From the NCBI RefSeq assembly GCF_963576675.1, contig NC_088915.1, positions 40,205,501 to 40,269,500 on the forward strand: a DNA stretch of 64,000 nucleotides, read 5' to 3'. The stretch's first letter is position 1, and every line of letters begins with the position of its first letter. A model generated the notes under the pieces. It did not search any database. It saw only the letters and a program-made list of their open reading frames with translations, and was not told where the DNA came from. The DNA is from Euphorbia lathyris (taxonomy: Eukaryota > Streptophyta > Magnoliopsida > Malpighiales > Euphorbiaceae). Positions 43,955 through 54,971 of the stretch are shown in pieces. The position numbers and the translations under genes were made by a program.

Positions 43955-43967
43955 GGCTCAAATACCA
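43955..43967 (-). other. Copia C primer binding site, mutated
   Basis: GGCTCAAATACCA on the plus strand differs from the standard GGCTCTGATACCA at two positions (TG to AA). It sits one base from the LTR start. Confidence 0.7.
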
Positions 43968-43968
43968 A

Positions 43969-44383
43969 TGAAGGGATTAATGGCAACTAATCCAATAGAG
44001 ATTTGGGTTCGGACATACCTGAATGTAGAACCAAATAATCTCTGAGCAGCGGAAGCGGAACTATCACCACGATCTTGTATAACCGGTAACTATCAACCAC
44101 ACAATGATTTGCCGGGGAAGAGAGTATGATCCACAGACTATAAGCTAGGGAGATTGATTGATGGAGAGAGAGGGGTGGCGTAGAGAGGATGGATGAGGAG
44201 GCACACAATCTGCTTATGATCGTCTAGGGTTGTGTTGATTAGGTAAGTTATTAGGGTTTGGTGATGCTTCTATTCATAGTGAGCCCAAACCCTAATTCTC
44301 TTCCATCTCATAAGATGGGTCTGACCCATTCCATTTCAGACGGATCAGATTAATTTGATCCATATATCCAATTAATCCTAACA
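43969..44383 (-). repeat. Copia C 5' LTR
   Basis: 415 bp, beginning TGAAGGGATT and ending AATCCTAACA on the plus strand, with TG/CA termini. On the element strand it starts TGTTAGGATTAATTGG, a common plant copia LTR start. No second copy is in the window. Confidence 0.72.
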
Positions 44384-44633
44384 ATGTATAATCAATTAAA
44401 ACCAATAATTTTATAAAAGCAACTTCATGAACCATGGATACTACTATGACTAATAATCTACATAAATAATAATAATAATAATAGAATTAATATATTAATC
44501 GGCTGAACTTATCTAGAAAAAATTAATTGGCCTTAAACTTTAAAGGGTACCATGTTAGGTTCTGTTCTTTATGACTGAAAAAAGATGAAGTGAACTGAAT
44601 TCTACTGAAACTGAAATAATAATAGAATCTTTT
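44384..44633. other. AT-rich spacer, nothing recognised
   Basis: Contains a short (AAT)n run near 44466-44482. No ORF or repeat boundary. Confidence 0.6.
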
Positions 44634-44645
44634 AAAAATAGCAAT

Positions 44646-45190
44646 TATTTTGCTTTTTCTACCCCTCCTTCTTTTGCTTATATGGCTGAATTGAGAGCCG
44701 CTATTTTCACAATTGAACTTGCTTGGAAGAAAAATTGGCATCAGCTTTGGGTTGAGTCAGATTCAATATATGTAGTTAATCTACTTAAACACCGCTCCAT
44801 GGATGTTCCTTGGAGTATTCGACAAGAGTGGATGCATTGTCTCAGTATTTACTCTAGAATGAACATTATCTTTTCTCACATCTTTAGGGAAGGAAATAGA
44901 GTTGCTGATGCATTGGCAAAGTTTGGAGTCTCTTCCTCCGTGATCAATTGGTGGCCTTCAGCTCCTGCTTTTTGCCATAGGTTTATCAATGATGACATTT
45001 GTAGTATTTCACAATTGCGTTTTTCTTGACTTTTCCTATCTTTTCTCCCCCCTTCTTTTGTTTGTTCTCCTTCCTCTTCTCTTGTTCAAACACTCACTTT
45101 TTTCTTTTATTTATATATTGCGGGTTTGTCAGTTCCTGGGCCATGGGTGCTCACCTCGCCCAAATTCTGTCTCGTCCCAATTTCTATAAA
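44646..45190 (+). mobile_element. 5'-truncated LINE with RNase H domain
   Basis: 545 bp flanked by AAAAATAGCAAT at 44634-44645 and 45191-45202 (12 bp). The reading frame is open from the first base of the insert to 45029 and encodes a plant LINE RNase H: AYMAELRAAIFTIELAWKK (catalytic Glu), LWVESDSIYVVNLLK (Asp), and FREGNRVADALAKFG (Asp). The 3' UTR follows and ends in an A run at 45187-45190 that merges with the duplicated A's. Truncation within the ORF and the long TSD are typical of target-primed reverse transcription. Confidence 0.92.
44682..45029 (+). pseudogene. LINE RNase H domain (truncated ORF2 end)
   Basis: 115 codons from an internal Met, ending in a natural stop, are the C-terminal RNase H (RVT_3-like) domain of a plant L1 ORF2. 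This domain removes RNA from the RNA-DNA hybrid. The three acidic positions seen (Glu in AELRAA, Asp in VESDS, Asp in VADAL) look intact. The rest of ORF2 was never copied into this site, so it is not a functional gene. Confidence 0.9.
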
Positions 45191-45314
45191 AAAAATAGCA
45201 ATAATTAAAATACAAATCTTATAAAAATAATAATAGAAAAAAATAATTATAATTATAATAAGTAATGATAAGGTGTTGTTTGATAATGAAATTAAGTAAT
45301 AGAGAACAAAGCTT

Positions 45315-45611
45315 TAGGTGTTGTTTGATAAAACTGAAAATTAAGTGCTGAAAAAATAAGCACTGAATTTTAAGTGCTGAATATTATAAGTGATGAAAAT
45401 TTTGAGTGATATAATTATTATAAAAATATTAGTGGATAGTGTTTAACTTAAAATGTTAAGTTAAATATTTTGACTTGCCAAAATAAGTGCTTTTTAACTT
45501 AATTTACTAATTTAAGTGGTGGAAAAATAATTGTTATCAAACACACTTAAATTAAATAAGTGCTTAATATTTTAATTTAAGTCATTAAGTGGGTTATCAA
45601 ACAAGGTCTTA
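45315..45611. mobile_element. hAT-like MITE
   Basis: The ends TAGGTGTTGTTTGATAA and TTATCAAACAAGGTCTTA are imperfect inverted repeats of a type common in plant hAT MITEs. The interior repeats AAGTGCTGAA and its complement. A second partial left end (AGGTGTTGTTTGATAA) is at 45271. No clear 8-bp TSD is found. Confidence 0.5.
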
Positions 45612-47644
45612 GTCTCTAAACTTGTTTAAAGAGCTAAATATAAATACTTAATAAGTCAATTAAAAACTTGAAATGGAATGCGAAAATCCTCAAATAAAAA
45701 CATGTCATGCCTATATCACTTTCATTCTCTCATCCTTCATTACCACCTTCATCTTCTTGCCCTGTCATCACCATTAACGCATACTTTCAATAGATTAACC
45801 ATCAAATATTTATTAGTTTTAATGGATGAAAAGAAAAAATAGAAGAACACAAAGAGGTATTCTCATATTTACTACAACCTTACTTGATTCAAAAAAGAAA
45901 AATGACAAACAAAAAATGATCCAACAAATCCAAAATTGTAACAATGTACAAACGCAATCAATCACGCAAGAATTAGAAAATCATAAATACAAATTCATTA
46001 GAATAAAGTTAATGTAGGAGAAGAAAAATAAGACTGATCCTTAATAGTAAAAGCGTATTCTTCTCCTCCCCCGCTTCCATTACCACCACTGTCAGCTGTA
46101 AATCCACCACTTCATTGTCTTATTTTTGCATGTAATCAGTCAAATATAATCACCTCACTGGTAGCAACTATCTTACCATTTTCGAGAAGAAGAAGAAGAT
46201 TGATTAGGAACATAAAATAAGTCGATTGCATCTGTTAATAGAAATTTCCTAAATTCATCAAAATCTTCATCAAACGATGAAGAAATGACAGAATAACACA
46301 AAAGTGAATTAGTAATTCATAATGAAACAATAGTTCTGAAAGATCCAGATGATGAATATTTCAATTTGTATATGAAACATGATATGTTATTTATAATTCA
46401 ATGTTTTGAATTGATGAAACTGTTTGATAGAATTTGTATAGGCTGTGTAATTAATGAATTTATTTTAACGATAAAACTTAAATACTATTTATGATAATTA
46501 ATACAGTAGTTATGATATTTCAATTTTTTAATTACTATTAATATAGATAATTTATCTACCAAAAAAAATTAATATAGATAATTTAAATTCATATATTTTC
46601 TCCTCCGGTGCCAACTAAGCAAAAAGACCTCTAAAACACTTCTTATCAATTATCTATGCTTCCGCTATTATATATAGATTGGCCACTGAAAACTAAAGTC
46701 ATTATCAACCTTTAATTTCGATGATGTATTATTTTTGTTTTTCAAACTCTTATAATATAGTTTTATAATTTTGTTCTTACTTTAAATAATATAATCTTAT
46801 AATTAATTTTCTTACTTTATTAAGAGATTCAGATCTATTTATTTAGAAGTAGTTTCCATTGATAAATTATTTAATTGTATTTTCTTCAAGAATTTGGAAA
46901 ATTCAAACTTTGATATTTCCAATTGAAGAAATCCGACAGAAATAGAAGATGCGAGGACAACTAAAATCAGAAATCGCAAATGTGTCAAAAATTATACGAA
47001 ATCCTTATGTTTCTGAATATAATTATTTGATTTTTTTCATTATAGTAGTTATTTTATTCTCAATTGTGTTGTTGCTTTATTTTTTTTTTTTAAAAATAGT
47101 TGTTATAGTTCCATTTTTTATGAAATTTCCTTCCTACCGTTATACAGGTTCAATATCTCTCGCTACCTTATCTATGTTTTCTTTTTTATTTGTCATTTTT
47201 TAAATGACTAAAATATATATTTTATACATTTGCATTCTTTTCAATATCAAAAAGATTAAATCTAAACGATTTTGATAAAAATAATGAAGTAAAATAAGTT
47301 AAAGAACGTAGAAAACAGGATCCAGGTCTTAGCTCGTATTGCACACAACGTGACATGTGAAGCCCACCTACATATACTGTTAGTAATAGTGTAACATAAA
47401 CTCATCACTAGGGCCGAAAAAAAGTCTGTGCTCACAGGCTGCCTCCCGATTAAGTGCTATTTTGGAGCCAAGGCGTCAACTATGACCCTGGTGAACAAAA
47501 CTGCTTAATCGAAAAGAGCACAGTGAGAGGGAAAAAAGAAAATCATACCTAAATTGTCTCTTCACATCATATTTTCATAGTACTTGCATCGTGCCTCAAT
47601 CGATTTTTTTATCAAACAAAATATTTTGCCTCCCGATTGAGAAT
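45612..47644. other. AT-rich intergenic stretch, no gene recognised
   Basis: Two kb of low-complexity AT-rich DNA. The plus ORFs 45826-46017 and 46949-47203 have no family resemblance; the second is Phe/Ile/Val-rich because of T-rich DNA. Two copies of GCCTCCCGATT occur, at about 47440 and 47629, without further similarity. Confidence 0.6.
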
Positions 47645-47649
47645 GATGG
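47645..47649. repeat. Target site duplication GATGG (left)
   Basis: GATGG recurs at 57688-57692, just outside the far LTR of copia B. Confidence 0.85.
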
Positions 47650-48652
47650 TGTTGGGGCTTAGTGTCTTATAGTCAATTGTTCTAGGATATAAACCAGCTG
47701 TAAATGAATTGTTCTTTATGTCATTTGTTTTAATAAGATATGGTTTTCAAACTGTATAAAGGCAATTACTTTTAAGAACTAAATAAGTCTAATAAAAGGA
47801 AATCCCCAAGTTTATTTAAACTGATTATAAAGTGTTCATACAAGCATTAAGTGAGACAAAAAATTATAATAAACCAATAAACTTAAAACCATCCCAAGTC
47901 AAGTAATATGTTTTGAATATGGATTGGCATAATACTGTAGAGACTTGCATGTAACAATGTTTTTTGTCGAGACAGAGAGCTGATCTCACCAGCTTCAGAT
48001 ATGCAGATATCTGGACAGTTACATGGATCCAGTAAAGGAGTTCATTAGGATCCGGGACCCGACTTGAGATAACATGATGGATGGATTTATCCTTGTCACC
48101 TGTTCATCACATTGGTATTAATAGGTATAAGTAATCCTCAGACTCAAAGGAATGTTAATTAGTGATTCTGGATTATAAAATGTGATGCTTTGACTCTGTT
48201 CAAACACGATCCATAACAGAGATGAGTCCAGGGTGTGTGCGGGCAGGCGTTGGGTATCGCATGAAGTAATTACAGGATAGTTAACATTGGATTGAGCATT
48301 TGTCACTCTTGATAAATGGGAGATACGTCCAAGGATCGCTTGTGGAAGACTTGACTCTAAATCCTTGCAAGTTGATAGCTTAAGACTTGAAATGGAGATT
48401 TCACTTAACCTATCTATTCGGAGTTAACTCAGCATGTATAAGTAAAATGGACGTCTCGCTGTATGTGACTTGACATGATCCATAGTCATAAGATTCTGTT
48501 CAAGGATGTAGTTGATAAAGGATTGAATTATACTGTAACTAATACGGAAAGGTCAACGACGGAATCAACCTGTCTTCTTATAACTCTGGGGGAATGTTTA
48601 CGGTTCTACCTATCACAGTCCTCACACTCATTTCGTTATACAAAGATTAAAT
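47650..48652 (+). repeat. Copia B 5' LTR, truncated
   Basis: Starts TGTTGGGGCTTAGTG. Alignment with 56293 onward ends at AAGATTAAATG, the junction with the inverted S2 segment. The last 400 bp or so of the LTR are missing. Confidence 0.88.
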
Positions 48653-48654
48653 GT

Positions 48655-49203
48655 TTACACCTGCAAAGATTGGCCAGTGAAAGTAATTTGAGTTTCACTT
48701 TTACCTTTGGTCAGCCCTTGAGGAAATGACTCAGCGGCAGTTTCTTGGTCAGCGGGTGCTGAGTGCGGATCATCCTCGGTCAGCGGCTGGTATCTTCCTG
48801 CAGGGTTAGTTTCTTCGAACTCAACGTGTACTGACTCTTCTAAGACCTGAGTTCGTTTATTGAAAACTCTGTATGCTTTGTTGTTTGTTGAGTAGCCTAA
48901 AAAGATAGCTTCATCAGCTTTTGAGTCAAACTTAGCTAGGTTGTCTTTGGTATTTAAGGTAAAACATTTACAACCAAAGGCACGAAAGTATGCGATGTTG
49001 GGCTTTCGTCCTTTCCAAAGTTCGTAGGGGGTTTTCTTTAGTATAGGTCTAACTAGAGCCCTATTAAGAATGTAGCACGCTGTGTTGAAAGCTTCTCCCC
49101 AAAAGTACTTTGGAAGCCTATGCTCACTCAGCATTGTCCTGGCTATTTCAACCAAGGTTCTGTTCTTCCTTTCAACAACCCCATTTTGTTGAGGCGTTCT
49201 AGT
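48655..49203 (-). pseudogene. S2 integrase C-terminal segment in inverted orientation
   Basis: The minus strand reads RTPQQNGVVERKNRTLVEIA (with the final catalytic Glu), then FWGEAFNTACYILN, YELWKGRKPN, FRAFGCKCF and GYSTNNKAYRVFNKRTQ, then the acidic linker to GLTKGKSETQITFT. This is the segment that in S1 precedes RT on the plus strand, but here it faces the other way. The last 50 bp or so are also present in direct orientation at 49207-49257. The open frame and absence of stops show that the inverted piece is less decayed than S1. Confidence 0.9.
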
Positions 49204-49206
49204 TAA

Positions 49207-50955
49207 AACAAAGGTAAAAGTGAAACTCAAATTACTTTCACTGACCAATCTACACCTGTAGAGATTGTTGAAACACAACCAGCGCAAGACACCAATCTAC
49301 CAAAGGAGATTAGGATACCAATAGGTCACTCAGAGAGTGTCATTCTTGATGCCGCTGAGAACACCCTGATGACGAGGAATCAACTCAGGAGATACCTCAG
49401 CAACGTAGCATTCGTCTCAATCCAGGAACCAAAGAATTTCGCTGAAGCTGAGTATGATGAATTCTGGATGAATGCAATGCAAGAAGAACTTGATTAGTTC
49501 AGACGAAATGAAGTATGGGATCTAGTGCCAAAACCAAGAAGCCAGAAGACCATAGGAACAAGATGGGTCTTCCGCAACAAGCTGGATGAACAAGGGAACG
49601 TGGTCAGAAACAAAGCAAGACTTGTAGCTCAGGGCTACAGTCAGCAAGAAGGTATTGACTACGGTGAGACCTTTGCCCCAGTGGCAAGGCTAGAGGCTAT
49701 TAGAATTTTATGTGCATATGCAAGCTATATGAACTTTAAACTGTTTCAAATGGATATTAAGAGTGCATTACTTAATGGAGTTATAAACGAGAAAGTTTAT
49801 GTTAATCAGCCTCCAGGGTTTGAGGATCCCAAATTCCCAAACCACGTTTATAAGCTCAAAAAGGCTCTATATGGTCTCAAGCAAGCACCACGTGCTTGGT
49901 ATGAGAGGCTGACCAGTTTCCTGCTGACTAGAAATTATGTCAGAGGTAAAGCTGATACAACCTTATTCATTAAGAGGAAGGGTAAAGATACCCTGCTGGC
50001 TCAAATATATGTTGATGACATTATTTTTGGTGCCACTAACGAGTCAATGTGCAAGGAATTTAGTAAGCAGATGCAGACTGAGTTTGAAATGTCAATGATG
50101 GGAGAACTCAATTTCTTCCTTGGACTTCAAATCAAACAAGGGGAAAATGGCATCTTCATCAGTCAAACTAAGTATGCTAAGGAGATATTGAAGAAGTATG
50201 AACTTGAGAATTGTAAGTCAATATCTACCCCAATGGGCACTGACACTGTCCTCTGCGCTGATGAGAATGGTAAGTCAGTAGACAGCAGATTGTACCGAGG
50301 TATGATTGGTTCTCTACTTTACTTAACTGCTAGTAGGCCGGACATTCAGTTCTCGGTATGTTATTGTGCTAGATATCAATCTAACCCTAAGGAATCCCAT
50401 TACATAGCTGTAAAAAGAATCCTTAGATATTTGCAAGGCTCAGTGAATGCAGGTTTGTGGTATCCCAATACTCATGATTTCACACTTATTGGATACACTG
50501 ACGCTGACTACGGACGAGACAAGCTTGAACGAAAAAGCACCTCAGGAGGATGCCACTTCCTTGGGAGCTGTCTTGTGTCTTGGTTCAGCAAGAAGCAGGC
50601 GTCAGTAGCCCTGTCAACCACTGAAGCTGAGTACGTTGCTGCTGGAAGCTGTGTTGCTCAAGTCCTATGGATTAAGCAACAGCTTGAAGATTATGGCGTT
50701 CGAACCAAAACAATTGAAGTCAAATGTGACAACAAAAGTGCCATTGACTTATTAAAGAACCCAATCCAGCACAGCAGGATGAAGCATGTCAGCATAAGAC
50801 ATCACTTCATCAGAGATCACGTACTCAAGGGAGAGATCAAGCTGACCTATGTCCCAACGGATGAGCAGCTTGCTGATATCTTCACAAAGCCATTGGCTCG
50901 TGAGCAATTCAATATACTTAGAGAAGCCATTGGTATGTTTAATCCTCTTCAATAA
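49207..50955 (+). pseudogene. S2 reverse transcriptase and RNase H
   Basis: The plus-strand frame begins at the inverted-repeat copy (TKGKSETQITFTDQ), runs through PKEIRIPIGHSE and [19 protein letters not shown], hits TAG at 49495-49497, then is open from 49498 to 50955. RT motifs are [50 protein letters not shown] and Y-V-D-D in [10 protein letters not shown]. RNase H is complete: [35 protein letters not shown], and HHFIRDHV. All RT and RNase H acids are visible, so only the single TAG interrupts this part. It is the best-preserved RT of the window. Confidence 0.93.
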
Positions 50956-51295
50956 ATTCCAAGTATAGTATGCATGCTGAGTGAATTACCATGATGAATG
51001 ATTTATGCTATTGCTTGCTGTGTTTATCTTAAGCTGAGCTACTAAGCATAAGATCTGCTTCTTTGCATAACACTGACTACTCAAAATTTTAAACGCTTGA
51101 AATTCTTAACATTGAGTAAGGATCCGTTGCAAAATTTAATGCAAGCACGCGAATTAAATTAGCCACCTAGGATGACGTATGCGCTATAATTAGAAAACAC
51201 ATGCGCCGTATGTGTCATAAATGCCAGAATCTTTGTCGATTGAGAATCTCGAGGTCAAATTGACAACCCAACGCTTTAGATCAACTCAATACCTC
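50956..51295 (+). other. S2 intergenic region
   Basis: Aligned in part with 24467-24885 of S1. It keeps the ACACAT-7-ATGTGT palindrome (51197-51215) and GCCACCTAGGATGAC, but has only three TGAGT/ACTCA words in 170 bp where S1 has ten in 208. Confidence 0.7.
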
Positions 51296-51404
51296 TATAA
51301 ATAGTGGACGAATTCCCACTTTTATCTCTTTACGCTTAGAAAACTTTGGCATTCCAATTACTCTTTCTAAAAATTCCCAAACTTCCCAAAACTTCTCTGA
51401 GAAT
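51296..51404 (+). promoter_or_regulatory. Candidate internal promoter and leader of the S2 third ORF
   Basis: TATAAATAG at 51296-51304 is followed by GTGGACGAATTCCCAC and a pyrimidine-rich leader to ATG 51405. Position and sequence match the S1 candidate at 24886-24986. Confidence 0.6.
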
Positions 51405-54400
51405 ATGACGAACGTTTCTCTGAATATCTCCGGCGTTGGTTTGTCCGACAACCGCTCCGATGAAAATCCCAAATCTTCTACCCAGAGTGACCACGCTAAG
51501 GTCACAACGCCGAGCAAGAAAGCTCAAGCCGTCCAAGCCACCTCTTCGAAGGGAAAACAACAGCAAAAGGACAAGGGCAAGAAAGTTGTGGAACGCACAT
51601 ACTCTCAGGTTTTCGAGAGTGTGAAGGGGTGTAAGATTGATCACTCGCGATGGTTTTCAAGGGGATTCGTGGAAGCCGAGCAACCCTTTTGTGAGTGGAT
51701 CAAGAATAATGGTTGGACCGAGCTGTTCTCAGTTCGTGATGCTACTTACCCTGAGTTGGTAAGAGAATTCTACGCCAACCTAAAGATCGCTGATGATAAC
51801 CGGAACTACCTGGCTTCAAATGTTCGAGGGAATGACATCTTCATCAACCCTGCATATCTTGCCTCACTGTTCAAACTGAAAAACGAAGGAGCTATACTTT
51901 GTAAATCAGGTGACCAAGATAAAACCAACTACGTTCAGACCTTTTGTAAACCTGCTGGTCATGTAGGTGAAATCTTGAGTACCTCCATGGGTCAGCATCA
52001 AAAGATGGCCCATTACATACTGAAAAATTTCCTTTTCCCTAAAATCAACTGCACCAACTCAACAACCAATTTTGAGCAGTGTTTTATATGGCACATGCTG
52101 ACCTACACACCGATAAACATGCCCATCTTCATAATCGATGGGTTTCTATGAAGTACAGGAACCCTTAGGTTAGGCTCTTTTATCACCCGAATCCTCAAGG
52201 ATCACAATGTGGACATGGTTGCGGAAATCCACACTTGGGGAACCGAGATTACAGCTGCTGCCCTATTCGGTTTGGCATATGATCAACCAATTATGCCGAA
52301 GAAAGGAAAAGGGGAAGCTGTCCCGAACGCTGAGGGGGCGGTGACTTGAAAGGGAAGAACTCAAAGGAAGACGAAATCTGTGCAAAGCACCTCTAAAGGA
52401 GCTGCCTCTACACCTAAGAAGCTCAAATTTGTATGCGGAGCAACTAAGCCTCAAATTCAGCAAAGTCAGGGTGGATCTAGGTCAACTGAGAAAAGACCTA
52501 GGCAAGCTGAGCCCGAGGCAGAAGAAAGGGAGGTTGATGAGCAACCATTAAGGAAGAAGAAGAAGCTCAATTTTGAGTTAAGACCTATCGATGCACTTCC
52601 GACTGATGTCGTCGTTCCTCCTAACTCTCATTATGCACAGAGTCAAGGCATTGACGCTGAGCAACAGTTAGATGACCAGGAAGAACAAGACCAATTGGGT
52701 GGTCAGTTTGTCGAGGAAGAACTGGATGAACAGTTAGAGGAAGAAGAACTGGATGATGATTCTGATGAAGAAGAAAGTGGTCAGGATGACACTGAGGAAA
52801 CAGCAGATGATGAGCACATTGAACCAATCAACACTGAGTTGGTTGACGAAGAAGAAACTGAGCACACAGCAAATGCTCCCACTGATCAAAGGGAAGCATC
52901 ACCTACTGACTCTATTGAGTCCATTCCTTATGACCCTACTCCTCCAAAGCTAAAGAGACTGAGGAAGAAGAAGGCATTTCGAGCACCCGTCATTGACCTA
53001 ATGGGTGACTCACCGCTGAGGGATGAGATCTCTGACCTTACATATGTACATCTTAGGTTCTTCTCCAACCCTCCTGAGTCTCAACCAGAGCAACAAGAAA
53101 ATCAAGCCTCTATTTCTCAGCCGAAGGAACATGCCGACTTAACCGCTTCCCCAAACCAAAGAAATGCCGAGCAAGTGCTCGAAGACTCCGCTCCTCAACA
53201 TGTTGAGCAAGCTAAGGAATTACCTGCTCAGGTGAACACTGAACTTCCTCAACTTCCAACACATAGTCAGCTTCAGCCTGACCCTGAGCAAGCAACACTT
53301 TCTGCCGATCCTCCTCTTCCACAACTCCAAGTGCAGAATCCAATCCAGTCAGTTTCTACTGGAGATCCTAATTCAAGACCAGCCGCTGATAATGCTGGCA
53401 CTTCAAATGTTGAGCAGAACCAAACAACGCCTCTATTCGGTTCTACTCCTCCTCCGACATCTGGGCCAACAAATGATGGATCCTTTAGCTATCTCAATGC
53501 CTCTGAGTCTGGTCGAAGAATCGTTGACTCAGCTCAAGCTCTTATCCAGGACATCCACCAAACCAGTACCAATGCCGCTGGGTTAGTTACTGTTGAGCCA
53601 ACTCAGCTTTCGTCTATCACTCAGCTTCTTACTGAGATCAAAGGTCTGAAGGATCTTCTGAGTGTCATGACATCATTACAATCTCAACTGCCCAAGCAGG
53701 ACTCTATAACAAAGCTGGCCGAACTCCAGCTGACCATGGTAAACCACATGAACTCACTGTAAGGGCATATTCATCAATTGTCAGCTGCGAACTCCACATA
53801 TGCCACTTCTACCGAAGTTCATCATCTCTTCAGCCAGCTTCATACTGAGCAAGAGAAAACAAATCACCAACTCTCTTCCTCCTCCCAATGCTCCATTGAG
53901 CAAATTAGCGAGGCTGTGCGTCTGTTGAACTTAAACAAGCAAGAGATGGACACTGACTAGCTCAAAACAAACGAGATCCTGAAGTACTCTTGAGTAACTT
54001 TCAACCATGTGCGCCACATCAACGCCCAGCGTGAGTATTTTGATTCGTCTTTGCTAAAGATGTTTCATCAAGCTTTTGCAATGCTCATTGAAACCATACA
54101 CTGGATTGGAAAGTCTCAAGCATACGTTCTGAGTATGCTGAGTGCTGCTGATGTCAGGATTCCTTGAGCCATTGTGGATGAGGGTGTTCCCATCTTTGAC
54201 GGAATGAATGAAAGCACAAGAAGGCTAAAGGCATTTTCTAGACGCCTAACTCAAGCTGCCATTGAAGAAACCTTCATTCCCAAACAAGATGCTGGCAAAA
54301 CGGGGGAGAAAGAACAAGCCCCAAGAACTCAGCGAACTGAAGAAGCTTCAGTTAGTCAGCAGACATTCAAGGGTAAATGGAAAGCTACAGAACATGCTGT

Positions 54401-54425
54401 TCAAATTAATTACAAGAAGAAATAG
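51405..54425 (+). pseudogene. S2 third ORF (plant-transposon-protein-like, coiled coil), few breaks
   Basis: ATG at 51405. Residues 1-60 are basic and low-complexity. Residues 65-248 form a compact domain (RWFSRGFVEAEQPFCEWI, NGWTELFSV, YPELVREFYANLKI, ILSTSMGQHQKMAHYIL, FIWHMLTYTPINMP) resembling the putative plant transposon protein domain. TGA stops at 52149 and about 52347 precede a 460-codon open stretch (52380-53762) with Glu/Asp-rich disorder, a basic patch, and a helix ESGRRIVDSAQALI. Coiled-coil segments follow across further stops near 53763, 53958 and 54170 to KKK-stop at 54425. No signal peptide or membrane span is seen. Its role in the element is unknown. Confidence 0.78.
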
Positions 54426-54971
54426 CTTCACTTGAAATTACTAAGATAGCTAGCTTTTTGCCCCTTTATATCTGTATTCTTTTTGTGAACTTTGTTGTGC
54501 TGACTTTAAATTTAAAACAAAGTATATGCATCTCTTTCATACTGTCTACTCCTATGTGATGCTTACTTAAGTGATTGTTATAATTTGTTAAAACGCATCT
54601 TCATTAAATCAACTGTGCTACACTGTCTATATTGATTAATGATATGTCTGCTGTGTTGATCAAATATGTTGACCACTTCTTATATGTCCACTTAAGTAAA
54701 ACTCATTGAACAAAGCTTACTCAACGCTCTCTGATATTTAAACCTTCCGCATAAAACTGAGTTAAATAGAATATGTTCCATGAGCTGACCTAATTCTGAA
54801 AACTGACCTTAGACTTACTCGATTAAACCTTGAAACGTTTAGAGTAAATCTAAGTTAGTAGCTCAACCCCTACGGGGGAGTTATTTGATAAAATAAGGTC
54901 AACTATCATGGGGGAGCTCAACACTGAGTTCTTCAACTAAATATTTTTGCCAACATCAAAATGGGGGAGTT
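54426..54971 (+). other. S2 3' untranslated region with three polypurine tracts
   Basis: GGGGGAG motifs occur at about 54874, 54911 and 54963; the last one (AAAATGGGGGAGTT) adjoins the LTR. Repeated PPT-like motifs are typical of Sireviruses. Confidence 0.82.

Larger units (their letters stand above)
39973..44383 (-). mobile_element. Copia C: 5' half of a Ty1/copia element
   Basis: The minus-strand order from the right is 5' LTR (43969-44383), PBS-like site, a 2-kb leader, gag, protease and integrase. It is cut in the integrase C-terminal region at 39973 by the Athila-2 LTR; RT, RNase H and the 3' LTR are not in the window. The gag and protease type fits Tork/Ivana-like plant copia, which is inference. 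Confidence 0.82.

Noticed and set aside
46949..47203. 84-codon ORF with a hydrophobic segment resembling a membrane protein
   Set aside because: Very T-rich DNA gives Phe/Ile/Leu runs by chance; no homologous neighbour or promoter.
47290..47640. Possible tRNA-like or small-RNA gene around the repeated GCCTCCCGATT
   Set aside because: No cloverleaf, A/B boxes or acceptor stem could be drawn.
52380..53762. Possible independent host gene with an acidic protein
   Set aside because: It continues the S2 third ORF past two TGA stops, and the same arrangement exists in S1.
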